Positions 21,383 through 28,077 of a stretch of DNA of 28,077 nt are shown here, one piece after another. The first letter of the stretch is position 1; each line of letters begins with the position of its first letter. The notes below the pieces were generated by a model. It saw only the letters and a program-made list of their open reading frames with translations, was not told the origin of the DNA and searched no databases. This stretch comes from Didymodactylos carnosus (Eukaryota; Rotifera; Eurotatoria; Philodinida; Philodinidae), in NCBI GenBank assembly GCA_905250885.1, contig CAJNOQ010001838.1:1-28077 (forward strand), given 5' to 3'. The translations under genes were made by a program, and so were the position numbers.

Positions 21383-21400
21383 CGGGGGGGGGCCCCCCCA
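21177..21400. other. homopolymer-rich block with an unresolved base
   Basis: Starts CAGGGCCGTCGCGAAG, a hAT-like terminus style, then a run of 15 G (21204-21218), further G runs, one N at 21324, and a C-rich tract at 21325-21389. Apparent translation here (poly-Pro) is meaningless. Either a MITE with native G/C runs was mis-assembled, or this is a poorly polished gap. The right end of any element is not recognisable. Confidence 0.6.
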
Positions 21401-21533
21401 CAACAGTGTCGTGTTTCTAGGAATTAATTCCCAAAATGAATCAAGGGTGCTCTGTTTGTGGGATCAATGCTACGAAAAGAACACTGTTTGTTTCATTTTT
21501 GGGAATCAATTCCCAGAACCCTGTCTTGGGGAA

Positions 21534-21640
21534 CTCGGAAGTTCAGTTCTTTTCAAAAGAACTGATGACACAGTTCAGCTTCTATCAAACGAACTGTTGA
21601 TACAGTTCAGTAAATTATGTTGCTCCGAGTAAATTATGTG
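21534..21640. repeat. GTTCAGTTC-rich element, left of the GNAT gene
   Basis: CTCGGAAGTTCAGTTC at 21534 is partly mirrored by GCTCCGAG ending at about 21630; ACAGTTCAG and GAACTG subrepeats fill the interior. AGTAAATTATGT occurs twice, 19 bp apart, at the right edge. The subrepeat vocabulary is the same as at 22527-22812. Confidence 0.5.
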
Positions 21641-21666
21641 ATATGTCAGCTTTGCGCGCTCTTCTG

Positions 21667-21672
21667 TTTATT
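21667..21672 (-). terminator. AATAAA poly(A) signal for the GNAT gene
   Basis: AATAAA on the minus strand lies 44-49 nt beyond the acetyltransferase stop codon. Position is the only support. Confidence 0.45.
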
Positions 21673-21715
21673 AGAAAAGGTACCAAGAAAAAACAGCAGG
21701 TAACAAAATGAAGTT

Positions 21716-22252
21716 TTATTTGAAGATTAGAAAAGTTGTTGCGTCATATAGTTTAAGATCACTCCATACGTATGCAGTTAGAACCGTATCTTCAACGTTC
21801 TTTTTCCCGATCGATGTGCCTCCGAGTGACAGATAAAATTTATGCGTTTGTTCTTTATCAACTGACCAAACAATAAAATTTTTTGGATGAAATCTCATAA
21901 GAACATCGTTCCATACAACTTTCCATAACTCACGACCGATACCGCGATGTCGATATTGTTTAAGAATAAACATATGTCCCACTTCACAATCATATGTTTG
22001 ATCACCAACTGTTCTATTGCATTCAAGTGTCTGCCGACCAGAACACCACCCAATCATATTCTTATTATCGGTCACAGCAACGTAAAATATAAACGGTGAG
22101 TCTTCATAGAATCTTGTCGACCAACGTTTCAATCGTTGCTCCGTTGGATCGTCGTCTGATGAACTTTCTAAAGCATCATCCATTAGTTTGAACATCACGG
22201 GAAGATCGGCTACTACAGCACTTCTAATAGTTATCTTTTCTAAATTTGACAT
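21716..22252 (-). CDS. GNAT-family N-acetyltransferase, 178 aa
   Basis: A single uninterrupted frame with ATG at 22252-22250 and TAA at 21718-21716. It is the usual length for a stand-alone GNAT domain. These enzymes transfer acetyl from acetyl-CoA to an amine; the substrate here is unknown. Visible features: beta1 ITIRSAVVADLPVMFKLMDDA at the N-terminus, beta4 CEVGHMFIL followed by motif A Q-Y-R-H-R-G-I-G-R-E-L (about residues 98-108), which fits the pyrophosphate-binding Q/R-x-x-G-x-G/A loop. Then beta5 FIVWSVDKEQTHKFYLSLGG, where the HKFYLSLGG helix matches the common A-x-x-F-Y-x-x-x-G-F end motif. No signal peptide, membrane segment or intron is seen. Intronless structure and a stand-alone bacterial-like architecture allow horizontal acquisition, but animals also have such genes. 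It is flanked on both sides by GTTCAG-rich repeats and has a minisatellite in its 5' flank. Confidence 0.85.
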   Translation of the reverse strand: MSNLEKITIRSAVVADLPVMFKLMDDALESSSDDDPTEQRLKRWSTRFYEDSPFIFYVAVTDNKNMIGWCSGRQTLECNRTVGDQTYDCEVGHMFILKQYRHRGIGRELWKVVWNDVLMRFHPKNFIVWSVDKEQTHKFYLSLGGTSIGKKNVEDTVLTAYVWSDLKLYDATTFLIFK

Positions 22253-22316
22253 GATGATTATTGATTAGATTCATAAGAAATGAAGAATATTTATAACTAA
22301 CCAGCACCAGACACGT

Positions 22317-22386
22317 GTCACTACTAACGCGTCACTATTGACAAGTTACTATTAACACGTCACTATTGATGTGTCACTATTATTAA
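22317..22386. repeat. 14-bp minisatellite in the GNAT gene's 5' flank
   Basis: Five near-perfect 14-bp units of the form GTCACTATTGACNN start at 22317, 22331, 22345, 22359 and 22373. The block lies about 65-135 bp upstream of the minus-strand start codon, where a promoter is expected. Each unit contains the near-palindrome GTCACTATTGAC. A regulatory role is speculation. Confidence 0.8.
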
Positions 22387-22526
22387 AGCAGCAGATAGCA
22401 TGTCATATCAATGTGACTATTGTGTGCTTAGTATCAAAATTTATCGAAGGAAGAAACGGCAGTAATCACTTTTGTCGTTCTGTTATTTACGAGCGCACGC
22501 AGTCAGACAATATCGAATGGCTGGTG

Positions 22527-22812
22527 GACTCGCAACTAGGACTGAAACAGTTCCGTTTCAGCTCAGCTCATACGAACTGGTCCAACAGTTCTAGTTCACA
22601 TGAACTGAACTGCTCGACACTTCAGGTTCAGGCGAACTGAACTGTTGAACAGTTCATTTTGGAAGAAACTAAAGCGTCAAAATGGTCAGTTAGTTCGAAA
22701 TATAGTGCTTAAAACCTTCAGTTCGTTCCGGAAAGAACTGTTCAACAGTTCAGTTCGCCTGAATTTGAACTGTCCAACAGTTCAGTTCGTCTGGATCTGA
22801 ACTGATCGGGCA
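22527..22812. repeat. GTTCAGTTCG-rich element, right of the GNAT gene
   Basis: Many copies of GAACTGTT, ACAGTTCAGTTCG and CGAACTGAACTG in both orientations, e.g. GGCGAACTGAACTGTTGAAC at about 22632 and the inverse near 22739. Strong hairpin potential. Its style parallels the AGTCCAGTCC interior of the hAT MITE at 7303, so a related subrepeat MITE is likely. Ends are not defined. Confidence 0.55.
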
Positions 22813-23571
22813 GCTCCAAAATCGAATCGCTACGATCTCTTCAATTTTGTTTCTTCTTTCCAACAAAAAATTCTTTATGTATTTTTTAATATAATTGAGG
22901 TTTTCTGGAAATAAAAAACGAAGGTATGTAAAACATGATTGTTGAGAACAATGAAAAACAAAACGTAGGAGGCGATGTAGTTCAAAAAAAAGTAGTGATG
23001 TGATATATCATTCGAAAGAACTCGGCAAGTTCTTACTACTTTGTATATGTCTGCACATGTGTGCACATATGCCGATATGTGTACAGCAAGAAAACATGAC
23101 TTAGCAGTTGTTTATAAGTGCAGCATGTGACTAAAACCCTTATACAATGACATTCCCTAGTCTTTCAGCATAACATAATAGAAGGTAATGTGTGTAGTAT
23201 AATGATGCGAATTGAAATTCTCGCCTCTATAGATATTGAAACACATAGTATCGACCTGTTAGTGAGCACAATCGACTTAGCATTATCGAAAATCCAGATG
23301 TAATGGAGAATGATGAAACTATTTGAAGCAAAGGTGAATAAAAAGCGAAAATTTTCTGAAAATTTAAAAATTTGTTTCCACCTGAATACTCTTCATGAGA
23401 AAACGTCCTTAAATTACTTTATTTTACTTTTAAAAATCTTTTCATACCCGTTTGTAGCTCATTGTCTCCTTTGTCTAACAATATGAGTATCACAAACTAA
23501 TTTTTATTAACAAGTCAAATTTCTCAGAGGGGCTCTTAAAGTAATGCCATCACCATACCAAAATCAAAGAT
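22813..23571. other. A+T-rich DNA, no gene recognised
   Basis: No coding, RNA or repeat structure stands out. The minus-strand frame at 22875-23066 is hydrophobic noise. Confidence 0.5.
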
Positions 23572-23880
23572 ATCATTGCCTAATCCCAAATGCAGCAGTC
23601 CAATGGGTTCAAATCTGGACTGTTTGGAGGCAATGAACCTTGTCGGTGCAGGAGGAAGTTATCGGCATACCATTTTTGTCAATATATGGCTTTGTGCCAT
23701 CTTATTGAAAGGTCCTTTCGTCCCCGAATACCTGGCCACCAGGCTTCCAGCCAGACCACAACTTTTTGAGAAACCTCAACAACAGAAATCGAGTGAGATA
23801 TGAACAAAATACTGAGACCGCCATTTGTTCTGAGACACCCGTTAGCTTCTAATATAGTAACGTCAATGTCTTTAGCTGAA
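23572..23880 (-). pseudogene. Tc1/mariner transposase fragment, broken
   Basis: The minus strand encodes the middle and C-terminal catalytic part of a DDE transposase. One frame has VFGDERTFQ, a stop (23704-23702) where a second Gln is expected, then DGTKPYI: the FQQDG block with the second catalytic Asp (codon 23701-23699). After a frame change QKWYADNF and PPNSPDLNPLDCCIW follow, the third-Asp block typical of mariner/Tc1. At least two stops and one frameshift make it non-functional. Its first 178 bp (23703-23880) are the left arm of a large inverted repeat whose partner is at 27900-28077. The N-terminal DNA-binding part is not seen. Confidence 0.8.
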
Positions 23881-24326
23881 ATAATTTCGTTACCTTGTAG
23901 TATTCGCGTCATTAAAGTTGTTTGCAAAAATTGAATATGCGCTATGAACCCTTGTAATATGACATTTGTATGGATTCTTTTTAGAAACTCACATCTCTCT
24001 ATGTATTTGTACGATCTTATTTATAAGTACCTACAGAACAGAGTATATAAAAATTCGCCAACAGAACAGAAAAAATTGAATGAGAAAACAAATAAAATAA
24101 AATTCGCCTATTAGATATTTAAGAAATTTTTGAAGTCAAGTCGAGTCTAAATTGTGTTCAGTACCATCGCCTTCGAGTCAAAATGTAGTTAAATCATATT
24201 CGCCATTTTTTATTTTCTACGTTGTTTGCTGAAATAGTTTAAATCCTAATGAATGAATCTTATATAAGAGTACTACAGGAACCTTAAAGATTCATAAATC
24301 ATGAGTCGCGTAACGATCATATAGCA
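23881..24326. other. unassigned A+T-rich DNA
   Basis: No gene, RNA or defined repeat seen. It is not homologous by eye to the equivalent interval on the other side of the inverted repeat (27100-27899). Confidence 0.5.
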
Positions 24327-24480
24327 GGGCTGGGCAACTCCGCTCACTTTCAATTCCAATTCCACTTCAACTCCAGCTCCGTTTTCAAATTTCCGATCCA
24401 ACTCCAGCTCCAACTTCGCTCAAAATTTTTTAACTCTAACTCCAACGCCATCAACAAAAATCTAAACTACGGTTGCTTTA
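24327..24480 (+). mobile_element. hAT-like MITE fragment (CAGGGCTGGGCAA terminus)
   Basis: Begins CAGGGCTGGGCAACTCCGCTC, then CTCCAACTCCAGCTCC-type subrepeats to about 24450. This terminus style is common among animal hAT MITEs and resembles the 9806-9922 element. No right terminus or 8-bp duplication is identified. Confidence 0.55.
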
Positions 24481-24707
24481 CTTTTGTAAGGAAGATTTTT
24501 CCAAATCCTGCTAAATTCCACCTTATAAGATGCAAAAAGCGTATAGAAGGTAAAGTCATTGACTCCTATTACACGTTTCCAAGACGAATATTTGTCTTGT
24601 TTATTTACTTCCAGATGTTTAATGTCGTTGCCAAATGATTATTTGACAATATCTTCATATACTATAATTATATATAGTTATCCCTTGTTAGCAGTAGAAT
24701 GAATTGG

Positions 24708-24890
24708 AAGTGTATAGAAAGATAAAGTCATTGGCTGTCTCATAAACACATCAGCTGTGCTATTATGTAGTAATCAAACTAATCAAATGTATTGTATGCA
24801 TATTCTGAGGAAGTACCCAGCCGTCATTTATTCAAAACTCTTCACGAGTGTGCTTTTCTACTTTTTTAATTATTCTGTCACTCGCTATGC
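24708..24890 (+). repeat. inverted repeat arm B (partner 26919-27099)
   Basis: The segment from AAGTGTATAGAAAG to about CACTCG is closely matched, on the opposite strand, by 26919-27099; for example GTACCCAGCCGTCATTTATT and GCATATTCTGAGGAAG occur in both with few mismatches. The arms are about 182 bp each and enclose the GPCR pseudogene. A shorter related piece, TATAGAAGGTAAAGTCATTG, occurs at about 24543. Confidence 0.85.
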
Positions 24891-26002
24891 CTTATTCATG
24901 CTACTCTTCTCTCTTCTTTTCTATCACAATAGTGCAGTTATCTTACCACTCCATCGAAGATACCGTACTTAATTTTGTGACACAAGAACTCAATCGCTAC
25001 ATTCCTCTCCCACTACTATTTTTTGGTACCATTAGTAATATTTTGAATGTAATCGTGTTTACTCGTCCTACTGTTCGAACACACCCATGTTCAGTTTACC
25101 TCGTTGCTAACAGTATTTCCAACTTTGCTGCACTCTATGTCGATTTAGTTGTACCCTTTCTTGCTTTGTACAACCTTGATCCAACCAAATGGTCGAGTGT
25201 TCTATGTAAAATTCGCTTCCATCTTCGATTGACAACTATCACACTCTCGACTTGATTTATCCTATTGGCATGTATTGATTGACTTCTATCAAGTTCTAGT
25301 CGAGCTACAGTTCGGGTATGGAGTTCTCGACGTACAGCTCAACGCTTTACTCTTCTGACTGTTATTATTGCTTTTCTCATTCCGTATTCAATATTTTTCT
25401 CTTGCTATGAAATCGTTAACAACAGTGCATGTAATGTAAGAGACAATACGTGCAAATTAATCACTGATGTTATTGCGACGGTATGCAATTGAGGAATGCC
25501 GCCTATCCTGATGATTGCAGTGAGTATTATAACAATTCGCAGTATTCAACGTGTAGATCAGAGATTACAGCAGGCTCGTCATTGAGACAAGCCATTAATT
25601 CAATTGTTGCTTGCACAAATTATCATGCTCGTTGTACTGTATGCAATACCAGTCACAGCGCAAAAGCTCTATTCCGACATTACTATTTACATGGCTAAAA
25701 TCCCAGTACGTCGAGCCAGTGACAGTCTCATTAACCAAATATCTATTGAGATATCATATATCAGCAATAGCACGACATTCTATATATTTTCATTTATAAA
25801 TCGAAGTTTTCGAAGTCGTTCGCATTCTCTCGAAGATGTTTTCCAGCTGCTGCTGTTGTTTCTCAAAATCGAATATTGTACGTCCTGCAGCAGCAACACT
25901 GAACGTAAATCCATCGGTGATCGACACCGTCAAAACTTTATCGAAGAACCACATTGCACTAAGGCAAAGATGATAGGCTTGTTAACACTAAAGTTGATTT
26001 GA
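24887..26002 (+). pseudogene. rhodopsin-family GPCR pseudogene, four in-frame TGA
   Basis: One frame from ATG 24887 to TGA 26002 reads as a receptor of about 370 codons, interrupted only by TGA at 25253, 25280, 25490 and 25583. Visible parts: TM1 with ISNILNVIVFTRPTVRTHPC, TM2 VYLVANSISNFAALYVDLV, TM3 ending ACID-[stop]-LL where DRY/DRL is expected, TM4 FTLLTVIIAFLIPYSIFFSC, ECL2 with NNSACNV, TM5 GMPPILMIAVSIITI, TM6 LLLAQIIMLVVLYAIPV, TM7 SNSTTFYIFSFINRSFR. It is from the same broad family as the 4185-6210 gene (compare TRPTVRTHPCSVY with TRPSLRTNSCTIY). It lacks both introns of that gene. No frameshift is seen across about 1.1 kb. Its 5' end abuts inverted arm B. Confidence 0.83.
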
Positions 26003-26086
26003 AAATTGACTCTTTTGTTTTTGTTAGTTTGGGCATGCAATGAGTAACATTGTATATCCAAATATCAAGAATCTGTTCCTTCCGTT

Positions 26087-26376
26087 TACATTCAATTCAG
26101 CTACAATTTTATTGCAACGCGAGCAGCTGAGCATTTTCAATTTTTCTTCATGCATCAATCGATAAAAGTTGTACCATGTTTGAAAATTCGCGTAACATCC
26201 TGAGACACCTCCGGACCGGATTTTCTTGATATTTAGGAATTTGAAGCGCATCGAAACATAGATTATCGACCACGCGGAGTGTCGTAGTAGCATTTCTTTT
26301 CCGACAAAGTTCAAAAAGACAGTCCAAAAACATTGTGGGCAAATAAAATGTCCTTATCGGTACTGGTCTTTCCACT
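26087..26376 (-). pseudogene. unidentified coding fragment, inverted repeat arm C
   Basis: The minus strand reads LFELCRKRNATTTLRVVDNL then CFDALQIPKYQENPVRRCL, and in another frame MHEEKLKMLSCSRCNKIVAE. It looks like real protein sequence with a frame break. TTTCAG just 5' (26381-26376) resembles a splice acceptor, so an internal exon is possible. The segment 26087-26317 is duplicated in inverse orientation at 27552-27802. I do not recognise the family; CSRC hints at a Cys pair but is too little for a zinc-finger call. Confidence 0.5.
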
Positions 26377-26918
26377 GAAACTGAATTGCTTTATTCATTT
26401 GATGCATCATCGCATGAATTTAATCAGGCAACAAATATTCGTCTTGGAAACGTGTGATAAGAGTGATGTCCGAACCCTTTTTTGCTGTTGATTTTTCAGA
26501 CACTTTTCTTCATCGTTTTACTATGCCTGAGTGCTGGCTTTTAAAAAATGTTGCCTTCGTCAGGATTTCGAAAAAGTTTTCTCAAAGCATTACTTTGAAG
26601 CCGTATCTAGTAGACGGCGAACTATACATTTATTAGGAATATTGCTTTTAAAGGTGCTGTTTAAAAGTTGGCAGCCAAGAGAACCAGTGAAACCCTAAAA
26701 GCACTATTACCGAAAAAGTTGCCGGTCTCTCGCTCCTCGTCCTTAAAATATACAAGAATTGGACAAAAAGAGATTGTACAAACAATTACACAGAGCCAGT
26801 TTTGGTCGTTTAAAGCTTGGGATCAGTCAACGACATAAATATCTTTACTCAGCTTCTCCTCGTTACTGTGGATCGCAGTTTGAATCTATATTAACTATTC
26901 GAAATAGCTATTGACATC
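26377..26918. other. unassigned DNA
   Basis: CACGTTTCCAAGACGAATAT on the minus strand at about 26425-26450 also occurs on the plus strand at about 24572, a further short inverted match. No gene recognised; the plus-strand frame 26454-26636 has no domain. Confidence 0.45.
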
Positions 26919-27099
26919 GTAACGAGTGGTAGAAGAATTGAAAAAGTAGAAAAGCGCACTCGTGAAGAGTTTTGAATAAATGACGGCTGGGTACTTCTTC
27001 AGAATATGCATACAATACATTTGATTAGTTTGTTTACTACATAATAGCACAGCTGATGTGTTTATGAGACAGGCAATGACTTTACCTTTCTATACACTT
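26919..27099 (-). repeat. inverted repeat arm B' (partner 24708-24890)
   Basis: Reverse complement of arm B with scattered substitutions, outer end at CACTT (27099). It sits between the two C arms, so the B and C pairs interleave rather than nest. Confidence 0.85.
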
Positions 27100-27551
27100 G
27101 AAATACGTTATAATGGTAATAGGGGTTATTCTAGGTCGCGGACCTTTGATGACTCTCGCGTTTCGCGAATAAAATAAGTTAAACCAATAACTCTATGAAA
27201 AATAGAATTATCCAGTTATTGCACGATGTTTTACCCGCTTTTTTCTTCAAGAACATTGTGCAGAGGGGGTGAATATCGATTTTATCTGCTCAATGGGATT
27301 CTGTAGGTGAGAGTAGTATAAAATATTATCTTACTTCGAAAGATTTCTAGAAAACCTTTTGAAATATCTGAGTATTTCATGTTGGTTTATAAAAGTTCTG
27401 TCGAACTCCATCATATGCTGTAGATAAAGTCGAGTAAATCTTGATATTCTGAGATAGCCTGCATCAGTTTTGACTAAGTTATGAATTTCCTAATTTTACG
27501 CTTCAAATAGGCAGAAATGGGTTATTTCACCTAATATGAGTTTTCCCTAGG
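27100..27551. other. unassigned DNA
   Basis: No gene or clear repeat. A small self-complementary CTCGCGTTTCGCGA occurs near 27157. Confidence 0.45.
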
Positions 27552-27802
27552 TTTTTGAACTTTGTCGGAAAACAAATGTTACTACGACACTCCGCGTGGT
27601 CGATAATCTATGTTTCGATGCGCTTCAAATTCCTAAATATCAAGAAAATTCGATCCAGAGGTGTCTCGAGATGTTGCTCTATGTTACGCGAATTTTCAAA
27701 CATGGTGCAACTTTTATCGATTGAATGAATTTTGACATGAAGAAAAGTTTGAAAATGCTCAGCTGCTCGCGTTGCAATAAAATTGCAGCTGAATTGAATG
27801 TA
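27552..27802 (+). pseudogene. second copy of the unidentified coding fragment, arm C'
   Basis: Plus-strand partner of 26087-26317, about 20 bp longer through small insertions. It reads ELCRKTNVTTTLRVVDNLCF and ALQIPKYQENSIQRCLEML, then breaks; MKKSLKMLSCSRCNKIAAEL follows in another frame after a stop. Extra bases at ATGTTGCTCTATGTTACGCG versus ATGTTACGCG mark one insertion. Confidence 0.5.
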
Positions 27803-27899
27803 TTTGTGTCTTTCTTTTTCTCTTGTTGTATTCTTAACCATCAAAGGTAAGAAATCAAGAAAAGTCATGCTTTATTTACGATTACTAGTACTTAATTAC
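27803..27899. other. spacer before the right transposase arm
   Basis: Short A+T-rich sequence without recognisable content; similarity to the left arm begins abruptly at 27900. Confidence 0.5.
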
Positions 27900-28077
27900 T
27901 TCAGCTAAAGACATTGACGTTACTATATTAGAAGCTAACGGGTGTCTCAGAACAAATGGCGGTCTCAGTATTTTGTTCATATCTCACTCGATTTCTGTTG
28001 TCGAGGTTTCTCAAAAAGTTGCGATCTGGCTGGAAGCCTGGTGGCCAGGTATTCGGGGACGAAAGGACCTTTCAATA
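27900..28077 (+). pseudogene. Tc1/mariner transposase fragment, runs off the window
   Basis: Reverse complement of 23703-23880 with three differences and no indel over 178 bp (about 98%). It encodes the stretch upstream of the FQQDG block. The last bases, CAATA, show the second Gln codon already starts with T, the lesion seen in the left copy, so both descend from an already damaged element. The catalytic remainder lies beyond the window. Confidence 0.8.

Noticed and set aside
21170-21427. Proline-rich open frame over the poly-C tract
   Set aside because: It is an artefact of homopolymer runs and includes an unresolved base.
25253-25585. TGA used as a sense codon
   Set aside because: The intact GPCR and GNAT genes give no sign of recoding, and animal nuclear genes use TGA as stop; pseudogene decay is simpler.
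23703-28077. A single large palindrome such as allelic arms joined on one chromosome
   Set aside because: The near-concentric A and B pairs invite this, but the intervals between them do not match and pair C is interleaved.
1-28077. CRISPR arrays, prophage or bacterial operons
   Set aside because: Spliced receptor genes, small introns and eukaryotic MITEs show this is animal-like nuclear DNA, and no array of regularly spaced repeats exists.

Overview
This is eukaryotic DNA, A+T-rich and gene-poor. It most likely comes from a bdelloid rotifer (Adineta/Rotaria type). The evidence is spliced genes with 40-47 nt introns, a rhodopsin-type receptor of the kind expanded in bdelloids, FG-GAP/VCBS repeat coding sequence, a Cys-rich single-pass membrane protein of a style I associate with bdelloids, a fragment of a bacterial-type cell-wall hydrolase (SleB-like), and dense decayed DNA transposons. 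The species call is inference. I see no operon, CRISPR, rRNA or prokaryotic gene layout.

Layout. 0-4 kb: a G+C-rich 41-42 bp minisatellite next to the 3' part of a SleB-like hydrolase, then a 633-bp foldback repeat and unassigned A+T-rich DNA. 4.2-6.2 kb (minus strand): a complete three-exon GPCR gene of 329 codons, whose first intron holds a 947-bp TA-flanked MITE. 6.8-9.9 kb: nested foldback/MITE DNA, including a hAT-type MITE with an 8-bp target duplication and a visible empty site. 11.3-13.1 kb (minus): an FG-GAP fragment and a type II Cys-rich membrane protein, each with one small frameshift. 13.3-20.3 kb: repeat copies, a gag-like or RNA-binding-like coding remnant and a tRNA-like sequence. 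21.2-22.8 kb: a homopolymer-rich block with one N, and an intact intronless GNAT acetyltransferase bracketed by GTTCAG-rich repeats with a 14-bp minisatellite in its 5' flank. 23.6-28.1 kb: interleaved inverted repeats made of mariner transposase fragments, an unidentified coding fragment and unique arms, enclosing a GPCR pseudogene with four in-frame TGA codons.

Only two protein genes look intact: the 4.2-6.2 kb GPCR and the GNAT enzyme. The other coding material is broken or partial. The window reads like the repeat-rich, horizontally enriched gene-poor territory described for bdelloid subtelomeres, but no telomeric repeat is visible. I found no gene set that works together as a pathway. 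The most informative feature is the MITE insertion that rebuilt a splice donor while leaving the receptor reading frame intact.
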